From contig DATGGA010000029.1 in the NCBI GenBank assembly GCA_035308765.1, positions 1 through 64,000 on the forward strand: a DNA stretch of 64,000 bases, in the 5' to 3' direction. This document shows, one piece after another, positions 29,408 through 37,159 of this stretch. The first letter of the stretch is position 1. The number at the start of each line of letters is the position of its first letter. Origin of the DNA: RBG-16-66-20 sp035308765. GTDB taxonomy: Bacteria > Pseudomonadota > Gammaproteobacteria > Burkholderiales > SG8-39. A program made the translations under genes and the position numbers. The notes beneath the pieces were generated by a model. It ran no database searches. It was given only the letters and a program-made list of their open reading frames with translations, and was not told the origin of the DNA.

Positions 29408-31763
29408 CGCCTGCGAGCGAAAGCCAGGTCGAAACCACGGTATCGGGGTTGAGCGACAGGCTCTCGATGCCCTGCTCCATCAGCCAGCGGGCGAAGTCGG
29501 GATGATCGGACGGCCCCTGGCCGCAGATGCCGACGTATTTTCCCTGCTTGCGGCAGGCCTTGATCGCCATCGACAGCATTGCCTTCACCGCACCGTCACG
29601 CTCGTCGAATCCGGCGGCGACCAGGCCTGAATCGCGATCCAGGCCCAGCATGAGCTGGGTGAGGTCGTTCGAGCCGATCGAGAAGCCGTCGAAATATTCC
29701 AGGAATTCCTCCGCCAGCACGGCGTTCGAGGGCAGTTCGCACATCATCACCAGCCGCAGGCCGTCCTGGCCGCGCTTCAGGCCGTTGTCCGCCAGCAGCC
29801 GCACCACGTTCTTCGCCTCATCGAGCGTGCGCACGAAGGGGACCATGAGTTCGACATTGGTCAGGCCGAGTTCGTTGCGCACCTTGCTCAGCGCCGCGCA
29901 TTCGAGTTCGAAGCACGGGCGGAAATCCGCGGCGATGTAACGCGAGGCGCCGCGAAAGCCTAGCATCGGGTTCTCCTCGACCGGCTCGTAGCGCTCGCCA
30001 CCGACCAGTTTGCGGTACTCGTTGGATTTGAAATCCGAGAGCCGCACGATCACGGGCTTGGGCCAGAACGCGGCGGCGATCGTCGCCACGCCCTCCACCA
30101 TCTTTTCGCGGAAGAAGGTGCGCGGGTCCGGATAGCCGCGTGCAGCATGCTCCACTTCCGTCCTCAGGGGCGCCGGCAGCTCCGGCCAGTCGATGCAGGC
30201 CCTGGGATGGACGCCGATCTCGTTGTTGATGATGAATTCCAGCCGGGCCAGTCCGACCCCGGCATTGGGCAGCTGCGCGAAGCCGAAGGCGAGCTGCGGG
30301 TTGCCGATGTTCATCGCGATCTTGACCGGGATGCCCGGCATCTCGCCGCGCTCGCTGGTCGTGACTTCGAAGGCGACCGCCCCCTCGTAAACGTTGCCGG
30401 TATCGCCCTCGGCGCAGGAAACGGTGACCGAAGCGGTGCCGGCAAGCCGCGAGGTGGCGTCGCCGCAGCCGACTACCGCGGGGATGCCGAGCTCGCGGGC
30501 GATGATCGCTGCGTGGCAGGTGCGGCCGCCGCGGTTGGTGACGATCGCCGAGGCGAGTTTCATCACCGGCTCCCAGTTCGGGTCGGTCATGTCGGTCACC
30601 AGCACGTCGCCTTTCTTCACGCTGGCCATTTTCGAGGCGTCTTTCACGATGCGCACCCGGCCGGCGCCGATTTTCTGTCCGATGGCGCGTCCGCTGGCGA
30701 GCAGCTTGCCCTGGCCCTTCAGCCGGTAGCGCTCTTCGCTGCTGGTTCGCGCGCGAGCGCGCACCGTTTCCGGGCGAGCCTGCAGCACGTGGATGCTGCC
30801 ATCGATGCCGTCCTTGCCCCACTCGATGTCCATGGGGCACCCGTAATGCTTTTCGATCGCGCAGGCGGTGCGCGCCAGTTCCAGCACGTCGGCGTCCGAC
30901 AGCGAGAAACGGTCGCGCATCGCCTGAGGCACGTCTTCCGTACGCACCGACTTCCCGGCCGATTTCTGCTCCGAGAAGGCCATCTTCTGCAGTTTGGAGC
31001 CGAGGCGCCGCCGCAGGATCGCGGGCTTGCCCAGCTCCAGCATCGGCTTGTGGACGTAGAATTCGTCCGGATTTACCGCGCCCTGCACCACCATTTCGCC
31101 CAGGCCCCAAGACGAAGTAATGAAGACGACGTCGCGGAAACCCGACTCGGTGTCCAGCGTAAACATGACGCCGCTCGCCCCCTCGTCGCTGCGCACCATG
31201 CGCTGTACCGCGGCCGAAATGGCGACCTCGCCGTGCGCGAAGCCATGATGGGCCCGGTACGAGATCGCCCGGTCGTTGTAGAGGGAGGCGAATACCCGCC
31301 GGATGGCGGCAAGGATGTTATCCGCGCCGCGGATATTGAGGAAGGTCTCCTGCTGGCCGGCAAAGGAGGCGTCCGGCAGATCCTCAGCCGTGGCAGAAGA
31401 CCGCACCGCGAATGATGCTTCGCTGGAGGTTTCATCCACAAGTTTATGATAATAAGACTTAATATCATGTTCTATATTTGCAGGAAGCGGTTCTTTCTCG
31501 ATCCAGGTCCTGATTTCGGCGCCGCAGGCAGCAAGAGCCTCGACATCCTTCAGGTCCAGGGTCTTCATGCGCTCCGCGATGCGGCGACCGAGCCCACCGG
31601 CCGAAAGGAAGGCTTCGAAGGCTCTGGCGGTGGTGGCGAAGCCCCCGGGCACCCGCACCCCGGCGGCGGACAGGCCGCCGATCATCTCGCCCAGCGAGGC
31701 ATTCTTGCCCCCGACGCTGGGGAGATCCGCCATGCGGAGATCTTTGAGCCACGCGACGTACAT
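29331..31763 (-). CDS. ppsA: Phosphoenolpyruvate synthase
   Basis: PpsA makes PEP from pyruvate and ATP (yielding AMP and phosphate) for gluconeogenesis. The 810-residue protein has the ATP-grasp domain starting VGGKNASLGEMI and FAVRSSATAEDLP. The swivelling His domain contains GGRTCHAAIIARELG with the phosphorylated His. The PEP/TIM-barrel domain has MLGFRGASRYIA and GICGQGPSDHPDFARWL with the catalytic Cys. The usual C-terminus (SLNPDTVVSTWLSLA) is followed by about 23 extra residues encoded opposite the smpB tail. Bases 31441-31480 inside the gene are about 80 percent AT and contain an imperfect palindrome. It is divergent from its regulator ppsR by 20 bases. Confidence 0.97.
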   Translation of the reverse strand: MYVAWLKDLRMADLPSVGGKNASLGEMIGGLSAAGVRVPGGFATTARAFEAFLSAGGLGRRIAERMKTLDLKDVEALAACGAEIRTWIEKEPLPANIEHDIKSYYHKLVDETSSEASFAVRSSATAEDLPDASFAGQQETFLNIRGADNILAAIRRVFASLYNDRAISYRAHHGFAHGEVAISAAVQRMVRSDEGASGVMFTLDTESGFRDVVFITSSWGLGEMVVQGAVNPDEFYVHKPMLELGKPAILRRRLGSKLQKMAFSEQKSAGKSVRTEDVPQAMRDRFSLSDADVLELARTACAIEKHYGCPMDIEWGKDGIDGSIHVLQARPETVRARARTSSEERYRLKGQGKLLASGRAIGQKIGAGRVRIVKDASKMASVKKGDVLVTDMTDPNWEPVMKLASAIVTNRGGRTCHAAIIARELGIPAVVGCGDATSRLAGTASVTVSCAEGDTGNVYEGAVAFEVTTSERGEMPGIPVKIAMNIGNPQLAFGFAQLPNAGVGLARLEFIINNEIGVHPRACIDWPELPAPLRTEVEHAARGYPDPRTFFREKMVEGVATIAAAFWPKPVIVRLSDFKSNEYRKLVGGERYEPVEENPMLGFRGASRYIAADFRPCFELECAALSKVRNELGLTNVELMVPFVRTLDEAKNVVRLLADNGLKRGQDGLRLVMMCELPSNAVLAEEFLEYFDGFSIGSNDLTQLMLGLDRDSGLVAAGFDERDGAVKAMLSMAIKACRKQGKYVGICGQGPSDHPDFARWLMEQGIESLSLNPDTVVSTWLSLAGVSADAAGGSSPAAIPSLAPLPAYRA
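31448..31466. repeat. AT-rich imperfect palindrome inside ppsA
   Basis: GATAATAAG-A-CTTAATATC forms a 9-base inverted repeat with two mismatches, at the centre of a 40-base tract with only eight G/C bases. It lies about 300 bases into the ppsA coding sequence and codes for an ordinary part of the ATP-grasp domain. Its function, if any, is unknown. Confidence 0.6.
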
Positions 31764-31783
31764 TTCCTTGGTATTTTATCTGC

Positions 31784-32608
31784 ATGCCGCAGCGCCGCAC
31801 CGTGTTCTTCGTCTCCGATGGCACCGGCATCACCGCGCAGATGCTGGGGCACAGCCTGCTGACCCAGTTCGAGGGCGTCGAATTCAACCAGGTGACCCTG
31901 CCCTTCATCGACAGCGTCGACAAGGCCCGTGACTGTCTGCAGCGGATCGAGCGCGAATCGCAGCGCGGCGACGGCCAGCCGATCGTGTTCTCGACGCTGG
32001 TGAACGGCGACGTGCGCGAGGTGGTGCGGGGGGCCAACGCGCTGTTCGTGGACTTCTTCGAGACCTTCATCGGCCCGCTGGAGGGCGGCCTGGGCGTCAA
32101 GTCGAGCCACACCATCGGCCGCTCGCACAGCGCGACGGACAAGCAGGAATACAAGCAGCGCATAGAAGCGATCAATTTCTCCATGTCGCATGACGACGGC
32201 TCTTCGCACCGCGAGCTGGGCGAGGCCGACGTCATCCTGGTCGGGGTCTCGCGCAGCGGTAAGACGCCCACCAGCCTGTACCTGGCGCTGCAGTTCGGCG
32301 TCAAGGCCGCGAACTATCCGCTGATCCCGGAGGATTTCGACCGCAAGGCGTTGCCGGAGGCGCTTCATGCCTACAAGAAAAAGCTCTACGGCCTGACCAT
32401 AGCGCCGGGGCGGCTGCACGAAATCCGGCGCGAACGGCGCCCGGGCAGCCAGTACGCCGATGCCGCCAACTGCCGCTACGAAATCGAGCAGGCGGAGCAG
32501 CTGATGCGGCGCGAAGGCATCCAGTGGATCAATTCCACCTCGAAATCAATCGAGGAAATCGCCACCACTATCCTGCGCGAGCTCAGGCTCGAGCGGCACG
32601 TCTACTGA
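31784..32608 (+). CDS. ppsR: PEP synthase regulatory kinase/phosphotransferase
   Basis: PpsR (DUF299 family) inactivates PpsA by ADP-dependent phosphorylation of a Thr near the catalytic His and reverses it by phosphorolysis. The 274-residue product starts RRTVFFVSDGTGITAQMLG, contains the P-loop-like GVSRSGKTPTSLYLA near residue 152, then ANYPLIPEDF and a C-terminal INSTSKSIEEIATTIL. All are standard. It is divergent from ppsA with only 20 bases between start codons. It must therefore be transcribed from a promoter overlapping the ppsA coding region. TATTTT at 31772-31777 is a possible -10. Its last 26 bases overlap the end of the methyltransferase gene. Confidence 0.96.
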   Translation: MPQRRTVFFVSDGTGITAQMLGHSLLTQFEGVEFNQVTLPFIDSVDKARDCLQRIERESQRGDGQPIVFSTLVNGDVREVVRGANALFVDFFETFIGPLEGGLGVKSSHTIGRSHSATDKQEYKQRIEAINFSMSHDDGSSHRELGEADVILVGVSRSGKTPTSLYLALQFGVKAANYPLIPEDFDRKALPEALHAYKKKLYGLTIAPGRLHEIRRERRPGSQYADAANCRYEIEQAEQLMRREGIQWINSTSKSIEEIATTILRELRLERHVY

Positions 32609-33356
32609 ACTCGTAGAAGCAGATCGCCGCCGCCGCCGCGACGTTCAGCGACTCGGCTGCTCCCGGCATTGGAACCGTCGCCTTTAGTTGCGCCCGCGCG
32701 GCCAGCGCCGCGCTCACACCCTGCCCTTCGGCGCCGAACAGCCAGCCGATCCTGCCGGACAGGTCGGCGTCCGCGAGCGGCGTGCCGCCGCGCGTGACCG
32801 TGCAGGCCACCTTGCCGCCGAAGCTTTCCATGGCTGCCGCCAAGTCGGCGTTCTCGAGGATCGCCATCGCGAAGTGCGCTCCCATTCCGGCCCGCAGCAC
32901 CTTTGGCGACCAGGCATCCGCGCACCCTTGGCCAAGGGCCGCATGCAGAATGCCGAACGCCGCCGCGCTGCGGAGGATGGCGCCGACGTTTCCCGCGTCC
33001 TGGACGCCTTCGAGGAAAACACAATTGGCGGCGGTTTTGAGGTCCGGTTCTGCGCTTGGAAGAGAGATCTCCGCTGCAATTCCGGCGGGCGCATCCGTGT
33101 CGGCGATCGCCCGGAACACCTTGTCGGCGAGCACTATGGGCGTCTTCCCGCACCGCTTTGCCAGGAGATTGAACCCAGCGGCCCGGCTCTTGCTCAGGAT
33201 CAGCGCCTCGATCTTTCCGCCCGCGTCTACGAAAGCTTCGACCAGATGCTCACCCTCGATCAGCACGCGCTTTTCTTTGCGCCGTTCGCGCGCATCCCGC
33301 ACCAGCGCCTGCCAGCGCCGCACGCGCGGGTTGTCGCGGGAGGAAAGAACGGTCAT
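32583..33356 (-). CDS. TrmH-family RNA 2'-O-methyltransferase
   Basis: This 257-residue SPOUT methyltransferase has an N-terminal substrate-binding domain (SRDNPRVRRWQALVRDARERR, then RVLIEGEHLVEAFVDAG). The C-terminal trefoil-knot domain has motif 1 FLEGVQDAGNVGAILRSAAAFG, split here as VQDAGNVGAILRSA, motif 2 IGWLFGAEGQGVS and motif 3 VPMPGAAESLNVAAAAAI. All three are intact, so it is active on some rRNA or tRNA ribose. Which RNA cannot be told; RlmB-, TrmH- and TsnR-like proteins share this layout. The gene follows rnhB with an ATGA overlap and is the last of the leftward envelope/translation series. Confidence 0.93.
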   Translation of the reverse strand: MTVLSSRDNPRVRRWQALVRDARERRKEKRVLIEGEHLVEAFVDAGGKIEALILSKSRAAGFNLLAKRCGKTPIVLADKVFRAIADTDAPAGIAAEISLPSAEPDLKTAANCVFLEGVQDAGNVGAILRSAAAFGILHAALGQGCADAWSPKVLRAGMGAHFAMAILENADLAAAMESFGGKVACTVTRGGTPLADADLSGRIGWLFGAEGQGVSAALAARAQLKATVPMPGAAESLNVAAAAAICFYEFSRRAARA

Positions 33357-33931
33357 CCCGCTTCCAGAATACGCCGCACCGGCGCGAAGCTGCGGCGATG
33401 GATTTCGCTCGGGCCGTGCCTCTCCAGCAGCGCCAGGTGCTCCGGGGTCGGGTAGCCCTTGTGGCGGTCGAAGCAGTATTGCGGGAAACGCTCGTGCATC
33501 AGGCGCATTTCCGCATCGCGCGCCGTCTTGGCAAGGATCGAGGCCGCCGATATGACCGGGTGCAGCCGGTCTCCCTGCACGAAGGCGCGGGTACGGCAGG
33601 CAAGTTTCGGGCAGCGGTCGCCGTCGATCCAAGCTTCGTCCGGCCGGATCTTCAGCAGTTCCACCGCGCGCCGCATGGCGAGCATCGTGGCCTGCAGGAT
33701 GTTGAGGCGGTCGATTTCCTCGACGGTCGCGTACGCGACGGCGAATGCAATTGAATTTTGCTGGATCAATTCCGCGTATTTATCCCGTTGCAATGCGGAA
33801 AGCAGTTTTGAATCCTTCAATCCCTCGATGGGTTTTGCCGGGTCCAGAACGACCGCTGCAGCGTAAACAGGTCCTGCAAGCGGTCCCCGTCCGGCCTCGT
33901 CAACACCACAAATGTTACGCGCGGCCGGCAT
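33353..33931 (-). CDS. rnhB: Ribonuclease HII
   Basis: RnhB removes ribonucleotides from DNA and RNA primers. The 192-residue protein has the active-site motif GVDEAGRGPLAGPVYAAAV with Asp11 and Glu12, DEAWIDGDRCP with the third acid, and ISAASILAKTARDAEM with the fourth Asp. The C-terminal FDRHKGYPTPEHLALL is typical. The ATG at 33931 lies inside the last codons of lpxB (17-base overlap). Several codons around 33740-33800 are AT-rich relative to neighbours. The lpxB-rnhB-TrmH order is conserved in betaproteobacteria. Confidence 0.97.
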   Translation of the reverse strand: MPAARNICGVDEAGRGPLAGPVYAAAVVLDPAKPIEGLKDSKLLSALQRDKYAELIQQNSIAFAVAYATVEEIDRLNILQATMLAMRRAVELLKIRPDEAWIDGDRCPKLACRTRAFVQGDRLHPVISAASILAKTARDAEMRLMHERFPQYCFDRHKGYPTPEHLALLERHGPSEIHRRSFAPVRRILEAG

Positions 33932-35075
33932 CCATCACCGCCAGCACCGCGTCGGCCGCCTTCTGCGCGGTGTTCTGCCGCAGCAGCACGTGGATGTCGC
34001 GGAACTTCTCGATCTGCCTGCGTTGCGCGCCGGCATCGTGCAGCAGCTCGAGCAGCGCGCCGGCGAGTGCGTCGGGCGTGGCCTTGTCCTGAAGGAGTTC
34101 CGGCACGAAATGTTCTCCCGCGACGATGTTCGGCAGGCCGATATAGGGGAGATAGCCCATCCTGCGCATCAGCACCGTGGTCAGCGGCGATTGGCGGTAG
34201 GTAATCACCATCGGCGTTTTGAAGAGCGCCGTCTCCAGCGTCGCCGTGCCGCTGGCGACCAGCGCGATGTCTGCCGCGGCCAGCGCCTCGTGCGAATGTC
34301 CGAACAGCAGCGTCAGCGGAAGGTCCCTCCCCTCGTTGCGGCGCAACGCGGCTTCGAACATGTCTCGCGTGGCGCGCGAGGCCGTGGGAACGATGAAATG
34401 GGCGTCCGGCCGGTCCTGCAGCAGCCGGCGTGCCGTCTTGACGAACAGATCGGCCATGTAATGCAATTCCGAATGCCGGCTTCCCGGAAGCAGCGCGAAC
34501 AGCCGCCGCCCGGCGGGAATCCGCAATTCGACCCTCGCCTTGCCCCTGTCCGGTTCCATCGGAATCAGGTCGGCGAGCGGATGGCCGACATAGGTCACCG
34601 GCAAGCCCGTTTGTTCATACAGCGCCGCCTCGAATGGAAACAACGCCAGCAAATGGGTAACCGAACGGGCGATCCTGCGGATACGCCAGCCGCGCCAGGC
34701 CCAGATTGCCGGGCTGACGTAGTGGACGGCGGGGATGCCGGCGTCCTTGAGCCTGCGTTCCAAAACGAGGTTGAAGTCGGACGCATCGACGCCTACAAAG
34801 ACCGCCGGCCGTTCCGCAAGCATGCGCGCGGCGATCCGGCGCCGGATGCCCGAAATCTCCCGGTAGCGCCGCAGCACTTCCACGTAGCCGCGCACACCCA
34901 GTTTGTCCATCGGCGCCTGCGATTCGAAACCCTGTTCGGCCATCTTGAGGCCGCCGATGCCGGAAAAGCCCAGCCCGGGCCTGCGGTCCTTCAGGGCGGA
35001 GATCAGGTGCGCCGCGAGCAGGTCCCCCGAGGCTTCGGCGGCCACCATGCCGATGTGGGCCGCGCTGACCGGCAC
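33915..35075 (-). CDS. lpxB: Lipid-A-disaccharide synthase
   Basis: LpxB condenses UDP-2,3-diacylglucosamine with 2,3-diacylglucosamine-1-phosphate at the inner membrane to form the lipid A disaccharide. The 386-residue protein has MVAAEASGDLLAAHLI, GIGGLKMAEQGF, GVDASDFNLVLER, YVSPAIWAWRGWR and the C-terminal LVASGTATLETALFKTPMV that binds UDP, followed by VPELLQDKATP. The GTG start overlaps the lpxA stop by one base (TAGTG). All essential parts are present, in contrast to lpxD in the same cluster, so the pathway appears otherwise intact. Confidence 0.97.
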   Translation of the reverse strand: MPVSAAHIGMVAAEASGDLLAAHLISALKDRRPGLGFSGIGGLKMAEQGFESQAPMDKLGVRGYVEVLRRYREISGIRRRIAARMLAERPAVFVGVDASDFNLVLERRLKDAGIPAVHYVSPAIWAWRGWRIRRIARSVTHLLALFPFEAALYEQTGLPVTYVGHPLADLIPMEPDRGKARVELRIPAGRRLFALLPGSRHSELHYMADLFVKTARRLLQDRPDAHFIVPTASRATRDMFEAALRRNEGRDLPLTLLFGHSHEALAAADIALVASGTATLETALFKTPMVITYRQSPLTTVLMRRMGYLPYIGLPNIVAGEHFVPELLQDKATPDALAGALLELLHDAGAQRRQIEKFRDIHVLLRQNTAQKAADAVLAVMDAGRA

Positions 35076-35845
35076 TAGCGTATGAAGCCGCGCGTCGAGG
35101 TGTTCAGGAAATCGAGGAGTACGCGCACCTCGGCGCAGGACGCCGCCTGGGATTCGAGTTCGCGCTTCACCTCGTCCTGTCCGAGGCCGCTGCGGTAGAT
35201 GGTCCGGTAGGCACGCTTGATCGCGTCTATGGTTTCGCCCGGCAGGCCGCGCCGCCTGAGTCCCACGGTATTGATGCCGTAGGGCTGCGCCCTGTCGCCC
35301 GACGCCCTGACATATGGCGGCAAATCCCGGTCGACGGCGGTACCCATGCCGGTGAAGCTGTGGATGCCGATGCGCACGAACTGGTGCACCAGCGTGACGC
35401 CGCCAAGGATCGCCCAGTCGCCGACCTGCACGTGGCCGGCAAGCGCCGTGGCGTTGGCGAAGATCGTGCTGCTGCCGACCAGGCAATCGTGAGCGATATG
35501 CACATAGGCCATGATCCAGTTGTCGTTGCCTATGCGTGTCACGCGCGCGTCGCCCATGGTGCCCCGGTTGATCGTCACGCACTCGCGGATGGTATTGCCG
35601 TCGCCGATTTCGACCGAAGTGTCTTCGCCGGCGTATTTCTTGTCCTGCGGCATGCCGCCGATCGAGGAAAACTGCCAGATGCGGTTGTTGCGGCCGATCC
35701 GCGTGCGTCCCTCGATCACCACGTGCGGCCCGATCCAGCTGCCTTCCCCGACCTCGACCTGCGGCCCGATCAGCGAATACGCGCCGACGTCGACATTGGC
35801 CGCAAGCCTTGCGCCCGGTTCGACGATGGCGGTGGGATGGATCAT
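35075..35845 (-). CDS. lpxA: UDP-N-acetylglucosamine acyltransferase
   Basis: LpxA catalyses the first step of lipid A synthesis, moving a 3-hydroxyacyl chain from ACP to UDP-GlcNAc. The 256-residue protein shows the left-handed beta-helix hexapeptide pattern (VDVGAYSLIGPQVEVGEGSW type repeats), the catalytic His region in AYVHIAHDCLVGS and the GGMPQDKKYAGEDTSVEIG segment. The C-terminal helical domain contains INTVGLRRRGLPGE. The ATG overlaps the fabZ stop (ATGA). It is complete. Confidence 0.97.
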   Translation of the reverse strand: MIHPTAIVEPGARLAANVDVGAYSLIGPQVEVGEGSWIGPHVVIEGRTRIGRNNRIWQFSSIGGMPQDKKYAGEDTSVEIGDGNTIRECVTINRGTMGDARVTRIGNDNWIMAYVHIAHDCLVGSSTIFANATALAGHVQVGDWAILGGVTLVHQFVRIGIHSFTGMGTAVDRDLPPYVRASGDRAQPYGINTVGLRRRGLPGETIDAIKRAYRTIYRSGLGQDEVKRELESQAASCAEVRVLLDFLNTSTRGFIR

Positions 35846-36300
35846 TTGCCCTCGACGCCGGCCTGGCGGACGGTGCACAGGATGTCGGCTTCCGCCGCCA
35901 GCAGCTCGCCGACGCGGGCGGTGCAGGAAAATTTCCAGATGCCGCGCTTGCTGCCGAGGAGCAGCACTTCGATCGCCAGCTGGTCGCCGGGCTCCACCAC
36001 CCGCTTGAAGCGCGCGTTGTCGATGCCGGCGTAGTAGTAGACGGAGTTTTCGTCGGGCCGCTGCCCCATGGTGCGAAAGGCGAGAATCGCCGCCGCCTGC
36101 GCCATCGCCTCGAGGATCAGTACGCCGGGCATCACCGGCCGGCTCGGAAAGTGGCCCGGGAAGTGGGGCTCGTTCGCAGTCACGTTCTTCAGCGCCTTGA
36201 TGCGCTTGCCGGGCTCGCACTCCAGCACCCGGTCGATCATGAGGATCGGAAAGCGCTGCGGCAGGTATTCGAGTACCTGATGGATATCCATGTCAGCCAT
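35842..36300 (-). CDS. fabZ: 3-hydroxyacyl-ACP dehydratase FabZ
   Basis: FabZ dehydrates 3-hydroxyacyl-ACP in fatty acid elongation and competes with LpxA/LpxD for substrate. The 152-residue hot-dog-fold protein has LPQRFPILMIDRVLE, the catalytic His in NEPHFPGHFPSRPVMPGVLILEAMAQ (conserved core HFPGHFPSRPVMPGV) and Glu in LILEAMAQ. The ATG at 36300 lies within the last codons of the lpxD remnant (8-base overlap), so its translation depended on lpxD reading; an ATG three codons later is possible. The deletion in lpxD leaves this coupling region in place. Confidence 0.97.
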   Translation of the reverse strand: MADMDIHQVLEYLPQRFPILMIDRVLECEPGKRIKALKNVTANEPHFPGHFPSRPVMPGVLILEAMAQAAAILAFRTMGQRPDENSVYYYAGIDNARFKRVVEPGDQLAIEVLLLGSKRGIWKFSCTARVGELLAAEADILCTVRQAGVEGK

Positions 36301-36618
36301 TGCCCGTCTCCTTGTCTTTCAACCGCTTCTCGAGCGCGCGAACGCGGTCCAGGAGCTCCGCAAGGTGGCGCACGACCGCGGTGTTGCGCGCCCAGGATTC
36401 ATTGTCGTCGGCAGGGAACATGCCGGTGAAGTGCGTTCCCCGAGTTTTGCGCCCGTTGTCGCGAGCCTGGGGCCGTGTTTCGGGCTGGAAAGAAAGGCGA
36501 TCTGGCCGCTGCCCGCGCGCTCGATCGAGCCGACCTGGCGGATCAGGGTGCCCGGCTCGCCAGCGATCCGGCCGCCGAGCCGCGACACGATCTGCGCGAG
36601 CGTAAGCGGCCCCGGCAT
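36293..36618 (-). pseudogene. lpxD: lpxD with large internal deletion
   Basis: LpxD adds the second 3-hydroxyacyl chain in lipid A synthesis and is normally about 340 residues. Here only the two ends remain. From the ATG at 36618 about 56 codons match the N-terminal uridine-binding domain (LTLAQIVSRLGGRIAGEP, QIAFLSSPKHGPRLATTGAK). After about 36440 the matching frame shifts, and the next 46 codons to the TGA at 36293 encode the LpxD C-terminus (FTGMFPADDNESWARNTAV, VRHLAELLDRVRALEKRL). The hexapeptide beta-helix and catalytic His, roughly 235 codons, are absent, and the two parts are out of frame. Either the gene is dead or the sequence is misassembled here. Confidence 0.85.
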
Positions 36619-36619
36619 G

Positions 36620-37132
36620 TCATTTGGCTGGCGGCTTGGCCTCGAGCGCCTTGATCACCTTGTCGGTGATGTCGATGCGCGGGTTCGCATAGGCGGCGTC
36701 CTGGAAAATGATGTCGTATTTCTCGCTCTCCGCGATCTGGCGGATGATGCGGTTCGCGCTTTCGATGACCTGCGACAGTTCTTCGTTGCGGCGCTGGTTC
36801 ACGTCTTCGCGGTATTCGCGCTGCTTGCGCTGGAATTCCCGGTTCAGGTCGTTGAACTCGCGCTCCTTGTTGCGGCGCTGCGATTCCTGCATCGTGACCC
36901 CGTCCTTCTCCAGCTCGTCCTGCATGCGCTTGAGCTGGTCGGCGACCTTGGCCAGCTCCGCTTCCCGCTTGGAGAATTCAGCTTCCAGCTTCTTTTGCGC
37001 GCGCAGCGCGGGGGCTGAATCGCGCACGATGCGCTCGATCTGGACGACGCCGATCTTGGCTTGGGCCACGGCCTGGGTTGCCGGAAACGCCATACAGAGG
37101 GCGGCGGCGGCAAGTAGGATTTTGCTTTGCAT
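36620..37132 (-). CDS. skp: Periplasmic chaperone Skp/OmpH
   Basis: Skp holds unfolded outer-membrane proteins in the periplasm and delivers them to the BAM complex. The 170-residue protein has a signal peptide (about residues 1-23, cleaved near AVAQA). It then has IGVVQIERIVRDSAPALRAQKKLE and a long charged coiled coil of Lys, Glu, Gln and Arg (about residues 50-135) forming the tentacle arms, and finally KYDIIFQDAAYANPRIDITDKVI. It lies 27 bases after bamA and one base before the lpxD remnant, the conserved order. No defects are seen. Confidence 0.94.
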   Translation of the reverse strand: MQSKILLAAAALCMAFPATQAVAQAKIGVVQIERIVRDSAPALRAQKKLEAEFSKREAELAKVADQLKRMQDELEKDGVTMQESQRRNKEREFNDLNREFQRKQREYREDVNQRRNEELSQVIESANRIIRQIAESEKYDIIFQDAAYANPRIDITDKVIKALEAKPPAK

Positions 37133-37159
37133 AGGTCGCGAAAATTTCCTGTCCGGAGG

